A program made the translations under genes and the position numbers. 46,796 nucleotides of DNA from a virus. Each line of letters begins with the position of its first letter. Within the stretch, counting starts at the first letter, position 1. The DNA is taken from positions 1-46,796 of IMG/VR virus record IMGVR_UViG_3300006922_000042; one strand, given 5' to 3'. Below the pieces are notes generated by a model that had not been told where the DNA came from, searched no databases, and saw only the letters and a list, made by a program, of their open reading frames with translations. This document shows, in pieces, positions 5,517 to 13,554 of the stretch.

Positions 5517-5892
5517 GACTGTAGTTACCACTCCAAAAGAGACTGTACCTGCACAGGTAGCCCCTGCAGAGTTTGACGTTGAGGTGGCACAGGATGTAGT
5601 GTTTAAGCCTAATCCCGGCCCTCAGACAGACTTTCTAAGCGCATCTGAGCGTGAGGTACTATATGGTGGTGCAGCAGGTGGCGGTAAGAGTTACGCAATG
5701 CTTGCTGATCCTCTACATGGGTTAAATGATCCTAACTTTAGTGGGTTACTTGTACGACATACTACGGAGGAATTACGTGAGCTTATTCAAAAAAGCCAAG
5801 AGCTTTATCCTAAAGCTGTTCCGGGCATTAAGTGGTCTGAGCGTAAAAGTCAGTGGACTACTCCGAAAGGTGGTAGGCTCTGGATGTCGTAA
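5395..5892 (+). CDS. terL: Terminase large subunit, N-terminal part, cut by in-frame TAA
   Basis: From TTG 5395 the frame runs to TAA at 5890-5892. Residues 1-75 are a charged linker; residues 91-99 are the Walker A loop GGAAGGGKS of the packaging ATPase, followed by LLVRHTTEELRELI and WTTPKGGRLWMS. The same frame continues after the stop with LDKD and then the second part, so the two parts are one gene with a single nonsense codon (Tyr codons TAC/TAT differ from TAA by one base). Alone this piece lacks Walker B and the nuclease and cannot package DNA. Cause may be sequencing error, mutation or read-through. Confidence 0.8.
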   Translation: MSEDVKKLLQLNGTLPSGSKRRYPKSRGSKKAVSERTQKSETVVTTPKETVPAQVAPAEFDVEVAQDVVFKPNPGPQTDFLSASEREVLYGGAAGGGKSYAMLADPLHGLNDPNFSGLLVRHTTEELRELIQKSQELYPKAVPGIKWSERKSQWTTPKGGRLWMS

Positions 5893-5904
5893 CTTGATAA
5901 AGAT

Positions 5905-6987
5905 ATGGACGTTACTCGTTACCAAGGCCAAGCGTTTAACTGGATCGGATTCGACGAGCTAACTCAATGGCCTACCCCTTATGCGTTTGATTACATGAGG
6001 AGTCGCTTGAGGTCTGCCCATAGTACAGACTTAGGCTTGTACATTCGTGCTACTACAAACCCAGGTGGTAGTGGTCATGCTTGGGTTAAAAAGATGTTTA
6101 TTGACCCTGCACCATCTAATAAACCTTTCTGGGCAACTAACATAGAAACAGGGGATACTATTACATTCCCTAAAGGTCACAGCAAAGAGGGTCAACCTCT
6201 GTTTAAGCGTAGGTTTATACCTGCTAGTCTGTTTGACAACCCATACCTAGCCGATACTGGTGACTACGAAGCTATGCTTTTGTCTTTACCAGAACACCAA
6301 AGAAAACAACTATTAGAGGGTAATTGGGATGTCAATGAAGGAGCAGCTTTCCCAGAGTTTAACAGATCCCTTCATGTCATTGACCCTTTTGAAATCCCAG
6401 ACAACTGGGTTAAGTTTAGAGCTTGCGACTACGGCTACGGTAGTTATACAGGAGTTTTATGGTTTACTGTCGCTCCCGACGAACAGCTTATCGTCTACAG
6501 GGAGCTTTATTGTTCTAAAGTTACAGCTTCTGATTTAGCTGATATGATACTGGAAGCGGAAGCTAATGATGGTGGTATGCGATATGGTGTTCTGGATTCT
6601 AGTTTATGGCATAACCGTGGTGATACTGGGCCATCACTGGCTGAACAGATGAACATGAAGGGTTGCCGTTGGCGTCCTTCTGATAGATCTAGAGGCTCTC
6701 GTGTAGCTGGTAAGAACGAAATACATAGGCGTCTGCAGGTAGATGAGTTTACTGAGAAACCAAGACTTGCTTTTATGAGTAACTGTATTAACACCCTATC
6801 TCAAATACCTATTATCCCTCTAGATAAAAAGAACCCAGAGGATGTAGACACTAAAGCGGAAGACCACCTATATGATGCCCTACGTTACGGCGTTATGACA
6901 AGACCCCGTAGTAGAAGTATATGGGATTTCACGCCTGACAAACCAAATCAGGGCTTTCAAGCACAAGACACAACATTTGGATACTAA
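5905..6987 (+). CDS. terL: Terminase large subunit, C-terminal part (360 aa)
   Basis: Same frame as the preceding part, open from 5893; ATG at 5905 has no clear ribosome site. Walker B and catalytic carboxylate are at residues 13-19 (WIGFDEL), then the coupling motif (RATTNPGGSGHAW, about residues 49-60). The RNase H-like nuclease follows: first Asp at 175 (ACDYGYG), second motif LDSSLW, third motif EDHLYDALRYG near residue 325. The full enzyme would translocate and cut DNA at the portal. Continuous family features across the TAA show one original gene of about 530 codons. Its stop is followed after three bases by the portal ATG. Confidence 0.88.
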   Translation: MDVTRYQGQAFNWIGFDELTQWPTPYAFDYMRSRLRSAHSTDLGLYIRATTNPGGSGHAWVKKMFIDPAPSNKPFWATNIETGDTITFPKGHSKEGQPLFKRRFIPASLFDNPYLADTGDYEAMLLSLPEHQRKQLLEGNWDVNEGAAFPEFNRSLHVIDPFEIPDNWVKFRACDYGYGSYTGVLWFTVAPDEQLIVYRELYCSKVTASDLADMILEAEANDGGMRYGVLDSSLWHNRGDTGPSLAEQMNMKGCRWRPSDRSRGSRVAGKNEIHRRLQVDEFTEKPRLAFMSNCINTLSQIPIIPLDKKNPEDVDTKAEDHLYDALRYGVMTRPRSRSIWDFTPDKPNQGFQAQDTTFGY

Positions 6988-6990
6988 AAC

Positions 6991-9120
6991 ATGGCAGATA
7001 TTGACGAAGTAACCTTTGATACAGATGAAGTTGTAGCTGCAGAGGACGCAGAGGATAGCATCTTTGAAGCTAAATCTAGTATTGTATCCTTTGTTGATGA
7101 ACGTTTTAGCAGGGCAGAAGATGCTCGCAGGAGTGACGAAGATAGATGGTTACGTGCTTACCGCAACTATCGTGGTTTGTATGGGCCTGACGTAAAGTTT
7201 ACAGACACAGAAAAGTCTCGTGTATTTGTTAAAGTCACGAAGACTAAGACCTTAGCTGCATATGGGCAGATTGTTGACGTTTTGTTTGGTAACAATAAGT
7301 TTCCTATGTCAGTAGATCCATCTATTTTACCAGATGGCGTTGCTGAATCAGTACACATCAACATTGACCCTAATGCCGCAGCAGCAGGTGAAGCACTTAA
7401 AAGTGTAACACAAGACAAGCCTTCACGGCCCTACTTACTTGACGGTACTGAGAAGTTAAAACCCGGAGAAACGTTAGCAGATCTAAAGCAGCGTTTAGGG
7501 CCACTCAGCGACAAGTTAGCATCCGTATCAGAAAAGGTTGTTGAAGGTGATGGCACAACGCCTACCACCGTTACATTTCACCCTGCTATGGTTGCAGCTA
7601 AACGAATGGAAAAGAAGATCCATGACCAGCTAAATGAGTCTGGCGCTTCTTTGCATTTACGCTCTATGGCATTTGAGATGGCTTTGCTTGGTATGGGTGT
7701 TATGAAAGGCCCATTTGCTGTAGATAAAGAGTACCCTAACTGGAATGATCAAGGTGAGTATGATCCTCTTATAAAGACTGTACCTGAGTGCAACCACGTA
7801 AGTGTGTGGAATTTCTACCCTGACCCAGAAGCTACGTCTATGGATGATGCTGAGTACACTATTGAGCGTCACAAGATGTCACGTACACAGCTACGCTCAC
7901 TCAAGACACGCCCATACTTTATGGATGATGCTATTGATATGGCAGTTACTAAAGGCCCAGACTATGTGCAGAAGCACTGGGAAATGACTATGGAAGACAA
8001 TCAGGTTCATGCTGAGTCTGAGCGTTGGGAAGTGTTAGAGTTTTGGGGCTTTGTAGACACTGCTATTTTAGAAGAGCACGGTATTAAGATACCTACTTCT
8101 ATGAAAGACTTAGACGAAGTAAGTGCTAACGTATGGATCTGTAATGGAGAAGTACTGCGTATGGTACTAAACCCGTTCAAGCCATCACGTATACCTTACT
8201 ATGCTACCCCATATGAGCATAACCCCTACAGCTTCTTTGGTGTAGGTATCGCTGAGAATATGGATGATACTCAAACACTTATGAATGGCTTTATGCGTAT
8301 GGCTATTGATAATGCTGCATTGAGTGGTAACTTGATCATTGAGGTTGACGAAACGAACATGGTGCCGGGCCAAGACTTGTCTGTGTACCCCGGAAAAGTG
8401 TTTAGGCGTCAGGGGGGTGCAATGGGGCAGAGCATCTTTGGCACCAAGTTTCCTAATGTAGCACAAGAGAATATGCAACTGTTTGATAAGGCAAGAGTTT
8501 TAGCGGATGAAAGCACTGGTTTCCCTTCTTTTGCTCACGGTCAGACAGGCGTGTCTGGAGTGGGTCGTACTGCTTCTGGTATTAGTATGCTTATGTCTGC
8601 TGCCAACGGCTCTATCCGTACTGTAGTAAAGAACGTAGATGATTACTTGATTCGTCCTCTAGGTAAGGCGTTTTTTGCATTTAACATGCAGTTTGACTTT
8701 GACGAAAGTATTAAAGGTGATTTAGAGGTACGTGCGTCTGGTACAGAAAGCTTGATGGCTAATGAAGTACGGTCACAGCGTTTGATGCAATTCTTGCAAG
8801 TAGCACAGAACCCAGTACTAGCACCTTTTGCTAAGATGGACTACATCATTCGTGAGATTGCTAAGTCTATGGATCTTGACCCAGACAAGGTTACTAACTC
8901 CATGCAGGATGCGGCTATTCAAGCTGAGATCTTGAAGGGCTTTCAGCAGCCCGCACAGCCCCCTGCAGGGCCAGAAGGTGTTGCAGCACCAGAGGGTGCT
9001 CCACCTCAAGGACAAGGCCCACAGGGCGTAGCTGATACGTCTGGTGGCGGTGGTTCTCAGATGGGTATAGGTACTGCCCCTACACCTAATGAACAAGGGT
9101 TTACTGGTAATGTCGCTTAA
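6991..9120 (+). CDS. Portal protein (709 aa)
   Basis: A 709-residue protein directly after the large terminase, of the size of P22/HMO-2011-type portals. The N-terminal part has RSDEDRWLRAYRNYRGLYG; the middle has WNFYPDPEATSMDDAEYTIERH and FFGVGIAENMDDTQTLMNGFMR, phrases typical of podovirus-like portal/head-tail connector proteins; the end is a Gln/Pro/Gly-rich disordered tail (from about residue 655). Twelve copies should form the DNA channel at one capsid vertex. ATG at 6991. Its end overlaps the next start. Confidence 0.88.
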   Translation: MADIDEVTFDTDEVVAAEDAEDSIFEAKSSIVSFVDERFSRAEDARRSDEDRWLRAYRNYRGLYGPDVKFTDTEKSRVFVKVTKTKTLAAYGQIVDVLFGNNKFPMSVDPSILPDGVAESVHINIDPNAAAAGEALKSVTQDKPSRPYLLDGTEKLKPGETLADLKQRLGPLSDKLASVSEKVVEGDGTTPTTVTFHPAMVAAKRMEKKIHDQLNESGASLHLRSMAFEMALLGMGVMKGPFAVDKEYPNWNDQGEYDPLIKTVPECNHVSVWNFYPDPEATSMDDAEYTIERHKMSRTQLRSLKTRPYFMDDAIDMAVTKGPDYVQKHWEMTMEDNQVHAESERWEVLEFWGFVDTAILEEHGIKIPTSMKDLDEVSANVWICNGEVLRMVLNPFKPSRIPYYATPYEHNPYSFFGVGIAENMDDTQTLMNGFMRMAIDNAALSGNLIIEVDETNMVPGQDLSVYPGKVFRRQGGAMGQSIFGTKFPNVAQENMQLFDKARVLADESTGFPSFAHGQTGVSGVGRTASGISMLMSAANGSIRTVVKNVDDYLIRPLGKAFFAFNMQFDFDESIKGDLEVRASGTESLMANEVRSQRLMQFLQVAQNPVLAPFAKMDYIIREIAKSMDLDPDKVTNSMQDAAIQAEILKGFQQPAQPPAGPEGVAAPEGAPPQGQGPQGVADTSGGGGSQMGIGTAPTPNEQGFTGNVA

Positions 9121-9307
9121 ACAGTTTGTAAATAACAAGCAAGCTATTGAAGAGTTTTATGCACACATAGATGATCTAGTCACTATACAGCATAGAATCA
9201 TTGAAAGTGCAGATACACCTGTAGAAGTACACAGAGCACAGGGTGCAATTAGTGTGCTAAGACGATTAAAGCTACTCAGGGAGACAGTCAATGGATTTAG
9301 TAAGTAA
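9110..9307 (+). CDS. Small helical protein (65 aa), unknown
   Basis: The ATG at 9110 (MSLKQFVNNKQ) lies inside the last codons of the portal gene; the frame extends up to 9089, but ATG 9110 fits the usual overlap. The protein is all-helical (AIEEFYAHIDDLVTIQHRIIESA, then EVHRAQGAISVLRRLKLLRETV). Similar short helical proteins between portal and scaffold occur in marine podoviruses; no function is known to me. It overlaps the next gene by 17 bases. Confidence 0.6.
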   Translation: MSLKQFVNNKQAIEEFYAHIDDLVTIQHRIIESADTPVEVHRAQGAISVLRRLKLLRETVNGFSK

Positions 9308-10700
9308 GCAGACTGATGAGGCACTAGAAGATGTAGATCCTGTATCAGGTAATGAAGTACCTACAGGCTCACTACCAGAAGAGGTACGTGATGATATCCC
9401 TGCACAGCTAAGTGAAGGCGAGTATGTTGTACCTGCTGATGTTGTACGCTTTTATGGTGTCAAATTCTTTGAGGATTTACGTACACAAGCCAAAGAAGGC
9501 TTTGCTGATATGGAAGCCAATGGTCGTATCGGTGGTGAGCCAATACCACCAGAAGGCATGGAGATGGTTGAGCCAGAGGATGAAGACTTCCCGTTTGACA
9601 TCTCTGAGCTACAGACAGTCGCAGAAGATCAGCCTATGGTCAATATGAAGGACGGTGGATACTTAAAAGGCTATAATGAGGGTGGAGATGTAACTACACC
9701 TGTTATGCCTGAACAGCCTGTTATACCTGACGTTTCTTCTATATTTGAAACAAACTTTATGGCTGATAATATTGAGTATAGAGAATATCGTGACCCAAAA
9801 ACAGGAGCGGCATTTTCCTTACGCTTTGTTGATGGAAAACCAGATGCAGCAGCCCAAGCTATGATTGACGCAGGTTATGTTGTGTCTGAGAATTATAAAT
9901 CTCCAGAGATAACTGTGCAAAACCCTGAAACAGGTGAGTCCACTAAAATTAAAGCAAATGAAGAACAGAATAAAGCTAATAGAGAATTAGAGAACGTTAA
10001 TAAAGCAGCAAAACAATTTGAAGACTATGAAGATGCAGAGCTTTTTGAGTTAGCTACTAATTTAGGTAGCCCAAAGGTAAACAAAGCTTTTGCTGGTCTT
10101 AGTACCTTTGCTGGCCCTGTAGGACTTATAGCACAAATAGGTAAACGTGCCACAGGTTTTGCGGTAGCTAGAGAGTTAGAAAAACGTTACAGAGCAACAG
10201 ATGATGATGCACAAAAAGCTAAGATACAAGAGCTATTTAATGGTGTAACTAGACGCGGAAAAGATGAGGGTCAGGGTATTCTAGGCGGCGGCGGTGTATT
10301 AGGCGGCGGCGGTATTCTTAATGACATGAATAATGATGGAAAAGTTGACTTCTTTGATACATGGCTGGGAGATCAGTTTGATAATAGCTATGAAGGCCCA
10401 TCATTAAGTGACAGCTTTCATGGTTCAAGACGTACAGGTGGTACAGGAACGAAAGCAAAGAAGAGCTTATCTGAACATAAAAGTGGTACTGATTATATCA
10501 CTAACCCTACTAAAAAAGAGCGTGATAGAAGAGAGAGTGCAACTGACAGAATTAAAGCAGATACTAGCGCTGCTAGAGAAAGGGCAAAAACATCTGCTGC
10601 TGCAAAGGCAGGTAAATCTGCACCCAAAAGAGCAGACGGTAAATATTCTGGGTCAGGAAGAGCCGAAGGCGGCTTAATGAAGAAGAACAAAAAGAAATAA
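9291..10700 (+). CDS. Head-region protein with EF-hand-like loop (469 aa)
   Basis: Residues 35-75 (AQLSEGEYVVPADVVRFYGVKFFEDLR) form a motif I recall from marine phage structural-region proteins. The middle is acidic and Pro-rich, then helical. A poly-Gly stretch (LGGGGVLGGGG) is followed by DMNNDGKVDFFD, which matches a calcium-binding EF-hand/dockerin loop (D1, N3, D5, G6, V8, D12). The last 80 residues are Lys/Ser-rich and end in AEGGLMKKNKKK, the GG-x-x-KK motif seen in the small basic proteins. Function unknown; location between portal and scaffold suggests a virion or assembly factor. Confidence 0.65.
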   Translation: MDLVSKQTDEALEDVDPVSGNEVPTGSLPEEVRDDIPAQLSEGEYVVPADVVRFYGVKFFEDLRTQAKEGFADMEANGRIGGEPIPPEGMEMVEPEDEDFPFDISELQTVAEDQPMVNMKDGGYLKGYNEGGDVTTPVMPEQPVIPDVSSIFETNFMADNIEYREYRDPKTGAAFSLRFVDGKPDAAAQAMIDAGYVVSENYKSPEITVQNPETGESTKIKANEEQNKANRELENVNKAAKQFEDYEDAELFELATNLGSPKVNKAFAGLSTFAGPVGLIAQIGKRATGFAVARELEKRYRATDDDAQKAKIQELFNGVTRRGKDEGQGILGGGGVLGGGGILNDMNNDGKVDFFDTWLGDQFDNSYEGPSLSDSFHGSRRTGGTGTKAKKSLSEHKSGTDYITNPTKKERDRRESATDRIKADTSAARERAKTSAAAKAGKSAPKRADGKYSGSGRAEGGLMKKNKKK

Positions 10701-10733
10701 TAACTAAACGACAATAAATAACTATAAGGCTAC

Positions 10734-10747
10734 CCAGCTTAGGCTGG
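10734..10747 (+). promoter_or_regulatory. Short hairpin before scaffold gene
   Basis: CCAGC pairs with GCTGG around the loop TTAG, followed by CCCCAAC and not by a T run. It lies 23 bases before the scaffold ATG. Possibly an mRNA-stabilising or processing structure; weak evidence. Confidence 0.25.
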
Positions 10748-10769
10748 CCCCAACATAAAGGAGTAAGAA

Positions 10770-11729
10770 ATGTCGGAAGCCCAAACTATTGCAGTTGAAT
10801 CTGCATCACACATGCGTAATATGTCTCGTGTACAGAGAGATGAACAGGAGTTAGCTCAGCTTTTAAAAGATGCTGGCATAAAACAGGACGATGAAGAGCA
10901 AGAAGCCTCAACAGAAGAAGCTACTCAAGAGGAACCCAGTAGCTCAGAGCCTGTCGAACCCGAAGTACAGACAAAAAGTGATACCAAACAAGAAGAAGCC
11001 TCAGAGGAAGCAGAAGCACCCGCAAAGGATGATGCTGATCTGAGTGCAGAAGAGAAGAGCTTTAAAAAGCGATACTCTGATATTCGTAAGTACATGCAAG
11101 AAAAAGATGCAGAGTATAAAACGGAGTTAGATAAGCTAAAGGGTCAATTAGACTTAGCTGCTAAGAATGAGCTTGTACTACCTAAGTCAGAAGAAGAGAT
11201 CGATGCTTGGACTAAGAAGTACCCTGATGTAGCTGGTATCATTGAAGCTATTGCGGATAAGAAGGCTAATGAACGTGCCTCTGATCTAGATAGTCGCTTA
11301 CAAGAAATAGAAAGTATGCGTACTCAAGCTAAGAAAGAAAAGGCCGAGGTAGAGCTACTTAACATACACCCTGACTTCGCACAGATCCGCGAAGATGATG
11401 CATTCCATACATGGGCAGAAGAACAGCCTAAATGGGTACAGGATGCTTTGTATGAGAACACCGACGATGCTAAATCAGTAGCTCGTGTATTAGATCTCTA
11501 CAAGGTAGATAAAGGCATCAAGACAATGAAGCAGTCTAGCAGTGATAAGAATGCTGCTTCTTCTGTAAAGGCTAAGAAGGTATCTACACCTAACCCAGAC
11601 GATTCATCTAACTATATTAGTGAGTCTATGGTAGCTAAAATGTCTATCAAAGAATACGAGAAGCGCATGGAAGAGATCTTAGATGCTCAGCGCTCTGGAA
11701 AATTTATTTATGATATGTCAAAGAAGTAG
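10770..11729 (+). CDS. Scaffold (capsid assembly) protein (319 aa)
   Basis: It immediately precedes the major capsid gene. The first 100 residues are very acidic and low-complexity (Glu/Ser/Pro-rich), followed by a long charged helix around residues 100-135 and a coiled coil (IADKKANERASDLDSRLQEIESMRTQAKKEK). The C-terminal helix (SIKEYEKRMEEILDAQRSGKF) is the usual coat-binding type. Such acidic coiled-coil proteins guide procapsid assembly. The ATG follows AAAGGAGTAAGAA, a strong ribosome site, consistent with high expression. The role rests on position and composition. Confidence 0.78.
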   Translation: MSEAQTIAVESASHMRNMSRVQRDEQELAQLLKDAGIKQDDEEQEASTEEATQEEPSSSEPVEPEVQTKSDTKQEEASEEAEAPAKDDADLSAEEKSFKKRYSDIRKYMQEKDAEYKTELDKLKGQLDLAAKNELVLPKSEEEIDAWTKKYPDVAGIIEAIADKKANERASDLDSRLQEIESMRTQAKKEKAEVELLNIHPDFAQIREDDAFHTWAEEQPKWVQDALYENTDDAKSVARVLDLYKVDKGIKTMKQSSSDKNAASSVKAKKVSTPNPDDSSNYISESMVAKMSIKEYEKRMEEILDAQRSGKFIYDMSKK

Positions 11730-11757
11730 TTGACAATAACATTATCATAGATAAAAC
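11730..11757 (+). promoter_or_regulatory. Promoter upstream of major capsid gene
   Basis: TTGACA (11730-11735) starts one base after the scaffold stop; TAAAAC (11752-11757) follows after 16 bases, with further AT-rich sequence (CTATAGCATATACA) behind. It lies in the longest gap inside the structural block (about 230 bases), so a dedicated promoter for capsid protein is plausible. Confidence 0.5.
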
Positions 11758-11789
11758 TATAGCATATACACATATATTAAAGTGTGTGT

Positions 11790-11921
11790 ATGCTTTATGA
11801 AAAGCACAATCGCCACAAATATAAGACTCACCCTGACGTATAGGCCCAGCGCTTACAGAGAGGCATCTCTAAAGCAAAGCTGACTACCCTACTACAGAAG
11901 GCCTCTTTCAAGTGGGTATAG
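11790..11921 (+). pseudogene. Possible 43-codon mini-gene interrupted by TAG
   Basis: In the gap before the capsid gene, ATG 11790 opens 17 codons (MLYEKHNRHKYKTHPDV) to TAG 11841-11843; the same frame then runs 25 more codons (AQRLQRGISKAKLTTLL and on) to TAG 11919-11921. The second half looks like an amphipathic helix. CAG (Gln) to TAG is one base. No good ribosome site is seen. It may be a broken mini-gene or chance; the rest of the 11730-11959 gap holds only the promoter and the capsid ribosome site. Confidence 0.22.
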
Positions 11922-11959
11922 TGTTACTATCAACGCCATATCATTGAAAGGAAACCATT

Positions 11960-13027
11960 ATGGCTATTACATCCGCATCAGGTGGATTTAACGGAAACTT
12001 CTCTCCGATTATCTACTCAAAACAGGCACAGATTGCTCTACGGCGTTCTGCTGTCACTAACGCAATTACCAACAACTCATATTTTGGTGAGATTGCAAAC
12101 CAAGGCGATACTGTTCGCATCCAAAAAGAGCCAGACGTAACCGTCAACGCTCTGCAACGTCATACAAACATCTCTGTTGAGAAGCTTGATGATTCTGACT
12201 TTTCATTGACCATCGACAAAGCAAACTACTTTGCCTTCAAGATGGATGACATTGAAGAGCAATTCGCCAATGTAGACTTTGTTCGTTTAGCATCTGATCG
12301 TGCAGCTTATAAAATGGCTGACTCAATGGATACAGACGTACTGTCATACATGTCAGGTTTCACCTCTGCAGGTGCGCTGATTACATCTACTTCTGGTGAT
12401 GCACAGCACCCAACAGCTAACCAGCTTGACGGTGAATTTTTGAAAGTGAATCACTTGGACGCTACTGACTTTGGCTCATTAGGTTCTGCTGACGCAGCTT
12501 CAACAGCCTACGCAACTGGTGATTCAATTCCATTGGCCCCACGTTTGCCCGGTGCAACTGCCTTGTCATCCGCAACTGTCTCACCTTTGACTGTTATTGC
12601 GCGTATGGCTCGTCAGATGGACACAGCTAACGTTGAGTCACGAGGAAGATGGCTGGTTGTTGACCCCGTGTTCGTAGAGATGCTCAAAGACGAAGACAGT
12701 CGTATGTTGAACGCCGATTTCGGTGGCGCTGGCTTGCAAAACGGTCTTGTGTTGAACAACTTGCACGGCTTCCGTGTATATGTTTCAAACGCATTACCTG
12801 CTAAGGGTACTGGCGCTGGCACTTCTGGTGCTTTGGCTCAAGATGCCAACTTTGGTGTTATCTTGGGTGGTCAGGATGATGCTGTTGCTTCTGCAGAGCA
12901 GATCAACAACGTGGAAAACTATCGTGATCCAGATTCATTCGCTGACATCGTGCGCGGTATGCACCTTTACGGTCGCAAAATTCTTCGCCCACAAGCGTTG
13001 GTCACTGCAGCATACAACGCTGCTTAA
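11960..13027 (+). CDS. Major capsid protein (355 aa)
   Basis: A 355-residue protein after the scaffold, with N-terminal IIYSKQAQIALRRSAVTNAITN, a beta-rich core (GEIANQGDTVRIQKEPDVTVNAL) and a helix around VDFVRLASDRAAYKMADSMD, then DTANVESRGRWLVVDPVF typical of P22/HK97-fold coat proteins in podoviruses. The C-terminus has FADIVRGMHLYGRKILRPQAL. Hundreds of copies build the icosahedral head. ATG 11960 follows AAAGGAAACC. Codon use is shifted towards C-ending codons compared with neighbours (GCAACT, CGTTTG, GGCGCT), as expected for a highly expressed gene. A promoter precedes it and a terminator follows. Confidence 0.92.
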   Translation: MAITSASGGFNGNFSPIIYSKQAQIALRRSAVTNAITNNSYFGEIANQGDTVRIQKEPDVTVNALQRHTNISVEKLDDSDFSLTIDKANYFAFKMDDIEEQFANVDFVRLASDRAAYKMADSMDTDVLSYMSGFTSAGALITSTSGDAQHPTANQLDGEFLKVNHLDATDFGSLGSADAASTAYATGDSIPLAPRLPGATALSSATVSPLTVIARMARQMDTANVESRGRWLVVDPVFVEMLKDEDSRMLNADFGGAGLQNGLVLNNLHGFRVYVSNALPAKGTGAGTSGALAQDANFGVILGGQDDAVASAEQINNVENYRDPDSFADIVRGMHLYGRKILRPQALVTAAYNAA

Positions 13028-13042
13028 TTGATGTTATACTTA

Positions 13043-13068
13043 GGGGCTGGCTACATGCTGGCCCCTTT
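13043..13068 (+). terminator. Hairpin terminator after major capsid gene
   Basis: GGGGCTGGC (13043-13051) pairs with GCTGGCCCC (13057-13065) around the loop TACAT, a 9-bp stem with two G-T pairs, then TTTGT. It should reduce read-through from capsid into tail genes. The T run is short, so partial termination is likely. Confidence 0.6.
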
Positions 13069-13093
13069 GTGCTTATTATAAGGGATACCCTCA

Positions 13094-13531
13094 ATGGCTA
13101 TTACTACAGCAATGTGCAACTCGTTCAAGCAAGAGCTACTTGGCGGTGTTCACGATCTTGATACTCACACACTAAAATTGGCTCTAATTAAATCTTCACC
13201 ATCAGGTACGTATGGTGCAGCTACTACTAACTACTCAAATGTTACTGGTAACTCAGATGAAGCATCAGGAACAAACTACTCTGCAGGTGGTCAATCACTG
13301 GATGGAGCATCAATTACTTTAGCAGGTACTACTGCTATTGTTGACTTTACTGACGAAGTGTTTTCAAATGTTACTGTTTCTGCAGATGGTTGTATAATCT
13401 ACAATTCTTCACAGTCTAACAAAGCAATAGCAGTTATTGACTTTGGCGGTACAGTAAGTGCAACAGCAGGTGACTTGACTATTCAGTTTCCTGCAGCAGG
13501 TGCGTCTACAGCAGTAATTCGTATTGCATAA
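13094..13531 (+). CDS. Putative small structural protein (145 aa)
   Basis: The protein starts MAITTAMCNSFKQELLGGVHDLDTHTLKLAL and continues with Thr/Ser/Gly-rich beta strands (AGTTAIVDFTDEVFSNVTVSADG). I recall this N-terminal phrase from structural proteins of marine phages located right after the coat gene. A head-decoration or minor virion role is likely. The ATG at 13094 follows AAGGGATACCCTCA. It sits between the terminator and the large fibre gene. Confidence 0.68.
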   Translation: MAITTAMCNSFKQELLGGVHDLDTHTLKLALIKSSPSGTYGAATTNYSNVTGNSDEASGTNYSAGGQSLDGASITLAGTTAIVDFTDEVFSNVTVSADGCIIYNSSQSNKAIAVIDFGGTVSATAGDLTIQFPAAGASTAVIRIA

Positions 13532-13554
13532 AATACTTTTAAGGGTGCCTACCT

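Noticed and set aside
5395-6987. Reassigned stop codon (alternative genetic code) as an explanation of the terminase TAA
   Set aside because: Many genes in the window end properly at TAA, TAG and TGA with overlapping starts, so a general reassignment is not supported.
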